From Microbulbifer flavimaris (GTDB taxonomy: Bacteria > Pseudomonadota > Gammaproteobacteria > Pseudomonadales > Cellvibrionaceae): DNA of 64,000 bases. Positions 29,076 to 39,253 of the stretch are shown here, in pieces. The stretch is taken from assembly GCF_001641755.2 (NCBI RefSeq), contig NZ_LRFG02000001.1, positions 806,001 to 870,000 of the forward strand, written 5' to 3'. Under the pieces are notes generated by a model. The model was given only the letters and a program-made list of their open reading frames with translations. It was not told the origin of the DNA and ran no database searches. A program made the position numbers and the translations under genes. The number at the start of each line of letters is the position of its first letter. The stretch's first letter is position 1.

Positions 29076-29828
29076 GTGAGCAATATCAGCGTCCCCCAAA
29101 GAGCAACCGGAGCCGCACTAGTGCAGGCTCAGGAGCCAACGCGGCCGGCACCCGCGCCGGCCGACACGACACCCTCGCAAAAGGCTCCCATAGTCCGGCG
29201 GGCCGCGTTTGCCGGCACTCCGGAAATCCTCGCTGACCTCTGCAGGGACTCCGTCAACCTGGCAGTCTGGCAACGCCGGCTGAGCCAGGAGCTTATTGCG
29301 GAGTGCCAGGGCTTCATGCAGAAGCCGGGGTTCAACAGCCACCGATTGGTGGTGCCTGCGGCCATGGCCGACGACCTTACAGATCTGCTACCGAGCCTCG
29401 AAGACTTTCCGCTTTTGCGGGCCGATATCGAATTGCTGGCGGACATGTTCACTTGCCTGTTTGACATCAGTGCCATCGGCCTGAGGCTGACTCCGCTGAC
29501 AGACACCATGTGCCCGAAATTCCATGTCGACCGCGTGCCCTGCCGGCTGATCACCACCTACGTCGGCCCCGGTACTGAATGGCTTGCCAACGACTGCCTG
29601 GACCGCAGCAAGCTGGGTGCCGGCAGCACCGGGCTGAGCGATGCGGAAAGCGGCCTCTACCCCACGACACAACCCGTCCAGTCACTGGCGCCCGGTGATG
29701 TGGCTTTGCTCAAGGGGGAACTCTGGGAAGGCAACGAGGGGGCCGGTCTTGTCCATCGCTCTCCCGCCGTCCCGGCCGGCCAACGGCGACTCATTCTCAC
29801 TTTTGACTTTGCATCCAGCGACCTCTGA
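29076..29828 (+). CDS. DUF1826 domain-containing protein, predicted zinc regulon
   Basis: This 250-residue protein has a Pro/Ala-rich N-terminal tail (to about residue 45) and a DUF1826 domain with FGTP-like entry (RRAAFAGTPEIL), CPKFHVDRVPCRLITTYVGPGTEWL near residue 158, GDVALLKGELW, and LVHRSPAVPAGQRRLILTFDF. The HVD...H spacing with the distal VHRSP suggests a metal or 2-oxoglutarate oxygenase-like pocket, an inference only. GTG at 29076 has a perfect GGAGG site; the ATG at 29040 upstream does not. It is the first gene of an operon under Zur-like box 2. Confidence 0.83.
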   Translation: MSNISVPQRATGAALVQAQEPTRPAPAPADTTPSQKAPIVRRAAFAGTPEILADLCRDSVNLAVWQRRLSQELIAECQGFMQKPGFNSHRLVVPAAMADDLTDLLPSLEDFPLLRADIELLADMFTCLFDISAIGLRLTPLTDTMCPKFHVDRVPCRLITTYVGPGTEWLANDCLDRSKLGAGSTGLSDAESGLYPTTQPVQSLAPGDVALLKGELWEGNEGAGLVHRSPAVPAGQRRLILTFDFASSDL

Positions 29829-29855
29829 CATCCAATAATCCAACAGGGAAAGTCA

Positions 29856-32330
29856 ATGAAAAAGACAGCGCTCTCACTCGCCTTGATGACCATGTCGGGG
29901 CTGGCTCATGCGGTATCAGGCCAGGTCACCGACGCGTCCGGCAAACCCATTAGCGGTGCAGCGGTAGAGGTTACCGGCAGCCAGTTGCAGGCCCGCACGG
30001 ATGAGCAGGGCCGCTTTGTTCTCGACGCCACAAATGCGACTGCGAGCGAGCTGCATATCAATGCACCCGGCTATAGCCACAAGACTGTGCTTGTGAATGG
30101 CGCCGAGATGGACACCTTGCAAATCACCCTGCGCCGCTCGGCGATTGAGCAGATTGACGTCACCGCCACACCTCTCCACACCTCCACCATGGAGTCCGCA
30201 CTGCCGGTGACCGTACTGGCCGGTGATAATCTGCGCAGCAAGCAGGCGGCCACCCTCGGTGAGACCCTGAAGAACGAAGTCGGCGTCCACTCCACCTACT
30301 TCGGGCCGGTAGCCAGCAGCCCGGTGATCCGCGGCCTGAGCGGCCCACGGGTTCTGATCACCCAGAATAGCCTGGATGTCAGCGACGCTTCCCGCGTCGG
30401 CCCGGACCATGTGGTGGCCACTGAGGCACTGACCGCAGAGCAGATCGAAATCCTGCGGGGGCCCGCCACGCTGTTCTATGGCTCTGGCGCCATCGGTGGT
30501 GTTGTCAATGTGGTAGATGACCGTGTGCCATCTTCCAGCGAGGCCAAGGGTGCGTTTCAGGTCGGCCACAACACCGTAAACAACGAGGAAGATGCTTCCT
30601 TTGCCTATACCGGCGGTGGCGAACAGTTTGCATTCCACGTGGACGGTTTCACCCGCAAGGGAGACAACTACGAGATCCCAGGCGTCGCTGAGCTGGAAAT
30701 GGATCACGATCACGAGGGCGAAGAGGGCCACGAGCACGAAGAACAACAAGAGCAATCCGCAGGCATACTCGAGAACAGCGCCTCGGAGAGCCAGGGCTTT
30801 AACCTCGGCGGCAGCTGGCTGCTGGACAACGGCTATATCGGCCTCGCCTACGGGCGCCTGGAGCGGCTTAACGGCATTCCGGGCCACAGCCATGCCCATG
30901 GTGACGAGCATGGAGAAGAGCATGAAGGCGAACTGGCGGAGGAGTCCGGGGCGCATGAGCACGACGAGGAAGTACTCTCCGACCTGAAACAGGATCGCTG
31001 GCAACTGATCAGTGAATTGAGCCTGGACAATACCCTGTTGAGCGGCGTCAACACCCGTATTGGTTACACAGACTACGAACACGTCGAGATCGAAAACAAC
31101 GAGACCGGCACCCTGTTCCAGAACGAAACCGTTCAAGCCCGCGTCGACCTGCTGCTGCAGGAAGTGGCCGGCTGGCGCGGTGCCCTCTCTCTTGAAGGCA
31201 AGACAAGTGATTTCGCCGCTGTGGGCGAGGAGGCGTTCACCTCCCCGAGCCGGACCGACACCCTGGCCGTGGCCCTGATGCAGGAAAAACGTGTTGGCGA
31301 TTTCCTGTGGCAAGTGGGCGGCCGCGTGGAAAAGGTCAGCATCGAGGCCGATCCCATCGAGTGGGAATCCCATGACCACAGCGAAGAACACAAAGGCGAG
31401 GAGCACGAGCACGAGGAATCAGCGCTGCTTGAATTCGATACGCTTGACTTCACCCCGTATAGCGTTTCCGCCGGCGTAGTCTGGGATTTCGCCGCCGATT
31501 ACAATGCCGGACTGTCCCTGACCCACGCGCAGCGGGCCCCCAGCGCATCTGAGCTGTTCTCTTACGGCCCTCACATTGGCACCGGCAGTTTTGAAGTGGG
31601 CGCCTTGTTCGATCTGCACGTAACGGACGAGCCACACTTCGACTACAGCAACAGTGCTGAAGAGGAGATATCCAACAATATTGACCTGAGCCTGCGCAAG
31701 CACTCAGGCGATATCGGCTGGGTAGTCAACCTGTTCTACAACGAGGTAGGAAACTTCTACTACGAACGCGATACCGGCTTCAGCAGCGAGGAATTCGGCG
31801 GTCACGATCATGAAGAACATGCCGAAGGGGAAGCGCACGCAGAGGGCGAAGAACACGAACATTCGCACGATCACGGCGCACTGCCCGTCTATGTATTCGA
31901 GCAGGCGGATAGTGTGCTGTACGGCATGGAGGCTCAACTCGCGTGGCAAATCTCCGACCCCCTGACCGTGACGTTGTGGGGCGATAGCATTCGCGGCAAG
32001 CTGAAGGATGGTGGCGACCTGCCCCGCATTCCACCAGTACGCCTCGGCGGGCGACTGACCTACGCTCAGAATGGCTGGGAAGCCGGGTTCGGTGTCTCCC
32101 ACTACTTTGAGCAGGACAAAGTCGCAGAGCTGGAAACCTCCACTGACGGCTACACACTGCTGGACGCCGAGCTGGGCTATACAATCCCGAGTGCCTTCGG
32201 TGACATGACTGTCTTCCTCAAAGGCAACAACCTCACCGATGAAGAAGCACGTGTCCATGCATCCTTCCTGAAAGACCGCGCACCCCTCCCGGGCCGCGGC
32301 TTCAGCCTGGGCATGCGCGGAACTTTCTAG
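29856..32330 (+). CDS. znuD: ZnuD-like TonB-dependent receptor with His-rich loops (zinc uptake)
   Basis: This 824-residue outer-membrane receptor has a signal peptide, an N-terminal carboxypeptidase-like beta domain (VSGQVTDASGKPISGAAVEV), a TonB plug (DVTATPLHTST, SPVIRGLSGPRVLI, ILRGPATLFYGSGAIGGVVN), and a barrel ending in F. Four acidic His-rich segments lie in predicted loops, near residues 282 (HDHEGEEGHEHEE), 343 (GHSHAHGDEHGEEHEGEL), 505 (HDHSEEHKGEEHEHEE) and 648-677. This is the hallmark of zinc receptors such as ZnuD. It follows the DUF1826 gene by 27 bases and precedes zur by about 32, supporting a zinc-starvation operon. Confidence 0.9.
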   Translation: MKKTALSLALMTMSGLAHAVSGQVTDASGKPISGAAVEVTGSQLQARTDEQGRFVLDATNATASELHINAPGYSHKTVLVNGAEMDTLQITLRRSAIEQIDVTATPLHTSTMESALPVTVLAGDNLRSKQAATLGETLKNEVGVHSTYFGPVASSPVIRGLSGPRVLITQNSLDVSDASRVGPDHVVATEALTAEQIEILRGPATLFYGSGAIGGVVNVVDDRVPSSSEAKGAFQVGHNTVNNEEDASFAYTGGGEQFAFHVDGFTRKGDNYEIPGVAELEMDHDHEGEEGHEHEEQQEQSAGILENSASESQGFNLGGSWLLDNGYIGLAYGRLERLNGIPGHSHAHGDEHGEEHEGELAEESGAHEHDEEVLSDLKQDRWQLISELSLDNTLLSGVNTRIGYTDYEHVEIENNETGTLFQNETVQARVDLLLQEVAGWRGALSLEGKTSDFAAVGEEAFTSPSRTDTLAVALMQEKRVGDFLWQVGGRVEKVSIEADPIEWESHDHSEEHKGEEHEHEESALLEFDTLDFTPYSVSAGVVWDFAADYNAGLSLTHAQRAPSASELFSYGPHIGTGSFEVGALFDLHVTDEPHFDYSNSAEEEISNNIDLSLRKHSGDIGWVVNLFYNEVGNFYYERDTGFSSEEFGGHDHEEHAEGEAHAEGEEHEHSHDHGALPVYVFEQADSVLYGMEAQLAWQISDPLTVTLWGDSIRGKLKDGGDLPRIPPVRLGGRLTYAQNGWEAGFGVSHYFEQDKVAELETSTDGYTLLDAELGYTIPSAFGDMTVFLKGNNLTDEEARVHASFLKDRAPLPGRGFSLGMRGTF

Positions 32331-32362
32331 CAGTAGGCAGTAACGGGGGCCCCACGGAACTG

Positions 32363-32839
32363 ATGAGCGATGTAGAAATCATCATGCAACGCGCAGAACA
32401 GCTGTGCAATGCCCGTGGGGTGCGCTTGACGCCCAGAAGAAGACTGGTTTTGAACGGACTGGTCCAGTCAGAAAAGGCTGTATCGGCTTATGAACTGGTG
32501 AGTTTTTGCAAGGAGCGGTACGAAGAAAACATACCGGCCATGTCGGTGTACCGCATCCTGGACTTTCTGGAAAAGCACCACCTGGCCCACAAGCTCAAGC
32601 TGAGCAACAAGTACCTGGTTCGGGAGGGATTCGGCCAAAATACCGAAGATTCCCTGCTTCTTATCTGCGAAAAGTGCGGCAATGCCCAGGAAACAGCAAT
32701 CGAGGCAGGGGTCATTGCTGACCTGCACCAAACCGTAATGCAAGCGGGTTTCAACCTGATCAACCCCAAGCTGGAAATCAACTGCCTTTGTGGCCATTGC
32801 ACCACACAGGCACCCGAACAACATACTCCAACAAAGTAG
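32363..32839 (+). CDS. Fur/Zur family regulator 1, sensing-site ligands missing
   Basis: This 158-residue protein has the Zur-type winged helix (VRLTPRRRLVLNGL, NIPAMSVYRILDFLEKHHLAHKL) and a dimerisation domain with the structural zinc site as C102-x2-C105 and C143-x2-C146. Compared from memory with E. coli Zur, the sensing ligands corresponding to Cys88 and His96 are replaced: YLVR has Arg87, and NTEDSLLLIC has no His. His76 and the acidic residue after the first Cys pair remain. It lies in the ZnuD operon, so it is probably itself induced in low zinc. It may bind Zur boxes without normal zinc response; this is inference. A second Zur homologue lies at 47267-47737. Confidence 0.88.
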   Translation: MSDVEIIMQRAEQLCNARGVRLTPRRRLVLNGLVQSEKAVSAYELVSFCKERYEENIPAMSVYRILDFLEKHHLAHKLKLSNKYLVREGFGQNTEDSLLLICEKCGNAQETAIEAGVIADLHQTVMQAGFNLINPKLEINCLCGHCTTQAPEQHTPTK

Positions 32840-32847
32840 GAGCCACC

Positions 32848-33279
32848 TTGAAGAGAACACAAGCAGTAACAGACAAGTTGGCCATTGGCCTGTCCGCCAT
32901 GTGTACCCTGCACTGTCTGGCGCTCCCGCTAATCCTTGCACTGGTGCCAAGCCTGGCGGCATTGCAGCTGGATAATGAGGCCTTCCATGTCTGGATGGTA
33001 GTGGCCGTGATACCTACCAGCATTTATGCATTGACCATGGGGTGCAAGCAGCACAAACGCTACCGCGTGCTTTTACTTGGTGTCGCAGGCCTTACCCTGC
33101 TAGCCGCGGCGGTTGTTTTGGGTGAGCAAACCGGGGAACTGGGCGAGAAAATTCTAACAGTTTCGGGAGCGAGCCTGGTTGCGCTCGGCCACCTTTGGAA
33201 TTTTCGGTTGTGCAGAAAGCCTTCCAACTGCGCCTGCCCTGAATCCAACACCGATAAATCCAAGGCTGTAGCTGGATGA
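32848..33279 (+). CDS. MerC domain membrane protein
   Basis: This 143-residue inner-membrane protein of the MerC family has about four spans. Span one includes AMCTLHCLALPLIL, with the Cys-x2-His-Cys that in MerC binds a thiophilic metal. TMGCKQHKRYRVLLLG follows the second span, and a Cys-containing tail (LCRKPSNCACPE) ends the protein. MerC proteins without mercury-resistance genes occur in known Zur regulons; a zinc transport role is plausible but unproven. The TTG start at 32848 has a good AGGAG site seven bases upstream. The stop overlaps hisI. Confidence 0.82.
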   Translation: MKRTQAVTDKLAIGLSAMCTLHCLALPLILALVPSLAALQLDNEAFHVWMVVAVIPTSIYALTMGCKQHKRYRVLLLGVAGLTLLAAAVVLGEQTGELGEKILTVSGASLVALGHLWNFRLCRKPSNCACPESNTDKSKAVAG

Positions 33280-33701
33280 TACGCGACTATTTCATTGGGC
33301 TGGAGGACCACCCCAACGACTCTCCCGTGGAGCTCTCCAATGTCATCGATCAACTGGCATTTGATGACCAGGGGCTGATTCCAGTGATCACCCAGGATGC
33401 GCACAGCAAAGTCATGCTCATGTTCGCCTGGATGAATAGAGAGGCCCTGCTGGAAACCATTGAAAGCCAGCGTATGACTTACTGGTCTCGCAGCCGACAG
33501 AAATTGTGGGTCAAGGGCGAGACCAGTGGCCACACACAATCCCTGATTTCCATGTCATTCGATTGCGATGGCGACGCCATCCTGTGCCAGGTAGAGCAGC
33601 AAGGAGCGGCCTGTCATACAGGCAGGCAATCATGCTTTTATTTGCAGGTAGATGCAGAGCAGAAAAAGGTCTGGATAACCGGGGAACCTGAATCCACATG
33701 A
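33276..33701 (+). CDS. hisI: Phosphoribosyl-AMP cyclohydrolase (HisI), paralogue in the zinc-starvation operon
   Basis: This 141-residue enzyme opens the ring of phosphoribosyl-AMP in histidine synthesis. Motifs are FAWMNREALLETIE, YWSRSRQKLWVKGETSGH, the Mg site D96-C97-D98-G-D100, and the zinc ligands Cys97, Cys113 and Cys120 (CHTGRQSCFY). All zinc ligands are kept, so it is not an obviously zinc-free isozyme. It lies between merC and the dihydroorotase, overlapping both by four bases, the arrangement expected of the Zur-controlled hisI copy. The main his operon is not in the window. Confidence 0.9.
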   Translation: MIRDYFIGLEDHPNDSPVELSNVIDQLAFDDQGLIPVITQDAHSKVMLMFAWMNREALLETIESQRMTYWSRSRQKLWVKGETSGHTQSLISMSFDCDGDAILCQVEQQGAACHTGRQSCFYLQVDAEQKKVWITGEPEST

Positions 33702-35032
33702 TGACGACACTGATCAAGAATGCGCGCCTGGTGAATGAGGGAGAAGTTCTAGAGACTGATCTCCGCATTGTAGGAGACCGCATTGATAAAATCGCCACAG
33801 AGATAGCAGCAACGTCAAACGACAAGATTATCGATGCAGCCGGCTGCCATCTGCTACCCGGGATGATCGACGATCAGGTACATTTCCGTGAGCCCGGCTT
33901 GACCCATAAAGGCAACATCGCCAGCGAGTCCCGCGCAGCAGTAGCTGGAGGAATTACCAGCTACATGGAAATGCCCAACGTCAACCCGGCCACCACGACG
34001 ATTGAGGCACTCGAGAAGAAGTTTGCCATTGCCTCCAGGAGCTCTGCAGCCAACTTTTCCTTTTACCTGGGCGCAACCGAAGACAACCTAGAGCAAATCA
34101 AGCTGCTCGACCCGGCGAAACATTGCGGTGTAAAAGTATTCATGGGCGCTTCCACCGGCGATCTTTTGGTCGAACACCCCGAAGCGCTGGATGCTATTTT
34201 CCGGGAGTCACCGACCCTGATTGTCACGCACTGCGAAAGCAGTCCGATCATCCGCCAAAACCGCGAGGCACTTCTGCGCTCAAGATCGGTATTGACCATC
34301 GAGGACCACCCGAGGCTACGCGATACCAATGCCTGCTTTGCCTCTTCTTCCTACGCAGTGGGGCTCGCCAAAAAATACGGGAGCGAGCTACACGTATTGC
34401 ATATCACCACGGAGAAGGAGCTGGAACTTTTTGAAGCGGGACCGGTACAGAGTAAGCAGATTACGGCAGAGGCCTGCGTTCATCATCTGTGGTTTACCGA
34501 TCAGGACTACCCGCGGCTCGGCAACCTGATCAAGTGCAACCCTTCGATCAAAGGCCAGCGCGATCGCGACGCCTTGATACAAGCGTTAGATACGAACCAG
34601 ATCGATATCGTTGCCACCGACCACGCGCCCCACACCTGGGAAGAAAAGCAGGTTGACTATGAGCAAGCTCCCGCCGGTCTGCCTCTGGTCCAACATGCGC
34701 TTTTGAGCATGCTTGAACACGTCAAGCAGGAGCGACTCAGCTTGACACAAGTGGTCGAAAAGACGGCCCATAATCCTGCGCTTCGCTACGGGGTGGTCGA
34801 CAGGGGGTTCGTTCGTGAAGGCTACTTCGCCGATCTGGTGCTTGTCGACAACGAGGCTTCTACCACAGTGACCCATGAGAACAGCTTATACAATTGCGGC
34901 TGGTCTCCCTTCGCTGGCCAGGTGTTTTCCTCGAAAATTATCGGAACCTGGGTCAATGGCCAAATGGTGTACGACACTGACGGTATTGCAGCTGGTGAAA
35001 TGCCAGCTATGCGTCTTGACTTCGCCCGATAA
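33698..35032 (+). CDS. Dihydroorotase, zinc-starvation paralogue with altered metal motif
   Basis: This 444-residue amidohydrolase of the class I dihydroorotase family acts in pyrimidine synthesis. It has IDDQVHFREPGLTHKG near residue 57, KVFMGASTGDLL (candidate carbamylated Lys), THCES, LHVLHITTEKEL, and DHAPHTWEEK with the catalytic Asp. The usual H-x-H metal motif after the first strand is Gln60-Val-His62, so one ligand is replaced. The ATG overlaps the hisI stop. Its position in the Zur-controlled operon fits a back-up enzyme for low zinc. Confidence 0.88.
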   Translation: MMTTLIKNARLVNEGEVLETDLRIVGDRIDKIATEIAATSNDKIIDAAGCHLLPGMIDDQVHFREPGLTHKGNIASESRAAVAGGITSYMEMPNVNPATTTIEALEKKFAIASRSSAANFSFYLGATEDNLEQIKLLDPAKHCGVKVFMGASTGDLLVEHPEALDAIFRESPTLIVTHCESSPIIRQNREALLRSRSVLTIEDHPRLRDTNACFASSSYAVGLAKKYGSELHVLHITTEKELELFEAGPVQSKQITAEACVHHLWFTDQDYPRLGNLIKCNPSIKGQRDRDALIQALDTNQIDIVATDHAPHTWEEKQVDYEQAPAGLPLVQHALLSMLEHVKQERLSLTQVVEKTAHNPALRYGVVDRGFVREGYFADLVLVDNEASTTVTHENSLYNCGWSPFAGQVFSSKIIGTWVNGQMVYDTDGIAAGEMPAMRLDFAR

Positions 35033-35138
35033 TGACACTCCGATAAACAACCCGGCCTCACTTCGACACAGAAGTCTGCCAGTGATCCACTGACGGGCAC
35101 TGGGTATTATTGAAACTATAGCTTCAGGCACGATTTAA

Positions 35139-36044
35139 ATGCAGTATTCCGGATCTCTCCCTGATATCGCCAAAACCCAGATTGAAACTGGCACATATCC
35201 ATTGCAATGGGTCGGCATGGAAGGCATTGCCGCACCAATTAACATTGCGACAGCCAAAGATCAGCAGCAGGTTGTCGCCGCCAAGGCGAATGTTTACGTG
35301 AGTCTGGACGATGCTGCCGAGAAAGGCATTCATATGTCGCGACTTCATGCCATTCTCAACGAGCTTTCCACCACAGCCTGCGATAAGGATGGGCTCGGCA
35401 AAGTGCTGAAAAAAATGGTCAACTCCCAGGCCGGAATCAGCCAGGGTGCAAGGATTGAGCTGGCATTCGACTTGCTGCTGCCGAAGCCATCCCTGCTCAG
35501 CAACGAGACCGGCTATCAAACCTATCCCATTGAAATTTGTGGCCAACTTCAGAGTGGTCAGTACGACTACGAACTGAAATTATCCGTGCCCTATTCCAGC
35601 ACCTGCCCTTGCTCTGCTGCTCTGTCACGCCAGCTGCTGGCAAATGCCATCGACAGCGCCTTTGCTACATCCAGCATTGATAAGCAGACACTGTTGACGT
35701 GGGTGCAAGCACACAGCATTGCCACCCCGCACAGTCAACGCTCTTATGCCTACCTGAACCTCAGCCTCGGTGATAACCCCTTGCCATTTCTTCCCCCCCT
35801 TATCTTCGGGATTGAAGAAGCGATCGGCACTCCCGTGCAAACGATGGTTAAGCGCAGTGACGAACAGGAGTTCGCACGCCTGAATGCGGACAACCTTATG
35901 TTCTGTGAGGACGCCGCGCGGCGGATCAAAGCCATGCTGGAGCAATCGACATGGATAAAGGATTACTGGTTCAAGGTTGAACACCAGGAGAGCCTGCACG
36001 CACACGATGCAGTAGTTATCGATCGGAAATTCCCGGCAAGATAA
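35139..36044 (+). CDS. folE2: GTP cyclohydrolase IB (FolE2)
   Basis: This 301-residue enzyme makes dihydroneopterin triphosphate from GTP, the first step of folate synthesis. It belongs to the zinc-independent type IB, which can use other divalent metals and replaces zinc-requiring FolE when zinc is scarce. The hallmark is [16 protein letters not shown] near residue 148 with the catalytic Cys; [17 protein letters not shown] and the C-terminal [10 protein letters not shown] are also conserved. A 106-base gap separates it from the dihydroorotase. I see no Zur box in that gap, so read-through from box 2 is likely. Confidence 0.93.
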   Translation: MQYSGSLPDIAKTQIETGTYPLQWVGMEGIAAPINIATAKDQQQVVAAKANVYVSLDDAAEKGIHMSRLHAILNELSTTACDKDGLGKVLKKMVNSQAGISQGARIELAFDLLLPKPSLLSNETGYQTYPIEICGQLQSGQYDYELKLSVPYSSTCPCSAALSRQLLANAIDSAFATSSIDKQTLLTWVQAHSIATPHSQRSYAYLNLSLGDNPLPFLPPLIFGIEEAIGTPVQTMVKRSDEQEFARLNADNLMFCEDAARRIKAMLEQSTWIKDYWFKVEHQESLHAHDAVVIDRKFPAR

Positions 36045-36103
36045 TCAAAGCCACTTTCATAAGTTCGCACCCAGCGGCCACAGATACCAGATGTGAAATT
36101 CCA

Positions 36104-36289
36104 ATGCCTCAAGAGACTGATCAGAGCCTGAACAGGCAAACCCAGAACGATGACAGCTGTTGCAGCAATGAGAGCTGTTGCCCCAGCCAGAGCCCCATCA
36201 CCAGAATCGGGCCCAAAGTCGGGCGGAACGACCCCTGCCCATGTGGCAATGGCCGAAAGTTCAAAAAGTGTTGCGGAAAGAACATGTAG
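36104..36289 (+). CDS. Small SEC-C motif protein with Cys-rich N-terminus
   Basis: This 61-residue protein has a polar head with two Cys pairs ([14 protein letters not shown]) and a C-terminal SEC-C motif [18 protein letters not shown], the zinc-binding tail first known from SecA. Two possible metal sites in a protein this small is unusual. It follows folE2 by 59 bases and probably belongs to the same transcript. The function is unknown; a zinc-handling role is inference from context. Confidence 0.8.
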   Translation: MPQETDQSLNRQTQNDDSCCSNESCCPSQSPITRIGPKVGRNDPCPCGNGRKFKKCCGKNM

Positions 36290-36680
36290 TGATCACGATT
36301 TCGGTGAAAATATCGCACCCCCTTATCTTCCGGGGCTCACCCATCAAGAAAGTAAACACCCGGTGATTCGCTGACTGTAGAGAAACCGGAGGCGACTTTT
36401 CTTCGCGGCATGCGCAGCATGGATGGCTTGATTCCCCCGAGATGTTTCATGTGGCAACCCGCCGATGCTTCCCGAGGCCTAACTGGAAAGCATCAGCAGG
36501 TCATCACCCGCATCAGCGATCTCTTCCGAGTTGATAGCCTCCGCAAAACTATTACCCCGAGCAAAGCGATAAGAATCTGGCCAATGCATTGGAAGTGCGC
36601 CACTTCCCTGCTACACGCACAGTGCGCTATTGAAGCGTGGAAGAACAAGAAATTTCGACTCTCGCAAGGAATTCTGAACC
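36290..36680. other. Intergenic region / possible thrS leader
   Basis: This 391-base gap holds no convincing gene; a 95-codon frame overlapping the thrS start in another frame has no family resemblance. The perfect inverted repeat GGAAGTG-CGC-CACTTCC (36591-36607) lies 74 bases before thrS. No Zur-like palindrome was found. Confidence 0.5.
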
Positions 36681-38690
<2,010 letters not shown>

Positions 38691-38748
38691 GAAGAGCAAT
38701 AAAAAGACCAAGGCAGTGCGCAATATGCGCGCTGCTTCTCCCCTTGCG

Positions 38749-38763
38749 TGATACAATATATCA
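38749..38763 (+). promoter_or_regulatory. Zur-like operator 3 (before dksA2)
   Basis: The sequence TGATACAATATATCA is a 15-bp near-palindrome, 42 bases before the dksA2 start codon. It is the best match to the window consensus. Confidence 0.82.
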
Positions 38764-38805
38764 TTCGCGATGCAAAATAATCATCAGCAGTGACGGATCG
38801 CTCCC

Positions 38806-39225
38806 ATGCCACCAATCACCGAACAGGAATTGCTGCAAATGCCAGCGGCTGACTACATGAACGAGCAGCAACTGGACTTTTTCAAACACCGACTGCAGCA
38901 ACTCCATGAAGAAACGGCCGCCGAGGTCGCGGCCGCCCGCGAGGCTGTTGCCACAACAGACCTGGCTGCGGCCGACGAGCTGGACAGGGCCGCCGCCGAA
39001 GAAGAGAACCGCCAACGCTTGCGCTTTGCCGAGCGTAAATACTACTTGCTGCGGAAAATTCAACGATCCCTGGACAAGATCGAGGACGGCAGCTACGGCT
39101 ACTGCGAGATCAGTGGCGACCCGATCGGGCTCCAGCGGCTACTGCTTCGTCCGACGGCCGAGCTCTCCTTTGAGGAAAAGTCCCGCCAGGAGCAGAAAGA
39201 AAAGAGCTTCCGGAAAAACCGATAG
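38806..39225 (+). CDS. dksA2: DksA-like RNA polymerase-binding factor without zinc finger (DksA2)
   Basis: This 139-residue protein has the coiled-coil and globular layout of DksA (ERKYYLLRKIQRSLDKIEDGSYGYC). DksA acts with ppGpp in the RNA polymerase secondary channel. Of the four zinc Cys of classical DksA only Cys100 is left; the others are Ser103, Ser121 and Glu124 (YCEISG...ELSFEE). This matches zinc-independent DksA2 of Pseudomonas, which replaces DksA in zinc limitation. Its own Zur-like box lies 42 bases upstream, starting a unit that includes the next two genes. Confidence 0.93.
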   Translation: MPPITEQELLQMPAADYMNEQQLDFFKHRLQQLHEETAAEVAAAREAVATTDLAAADELDRAAAEEENRQRLRFAERKYYLLRKIQRSLDKIEDGSYGYCEISGDPIGLQRLLLRPTAELSFEEKSRQEQKEKSFRKNR

Positions 39226-39253
39226 CCTTCACCAACACCATAGAGTGAGCCGA

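Noticed and set aside
29916..31412. Long 498-codon open frame on the minus strand inside the ZnuD-like receptor gene
   Set aside because: It is a shadow of the receptor frame, with no family resemblance and no ribosome site; the plus-strand receptor is clear.
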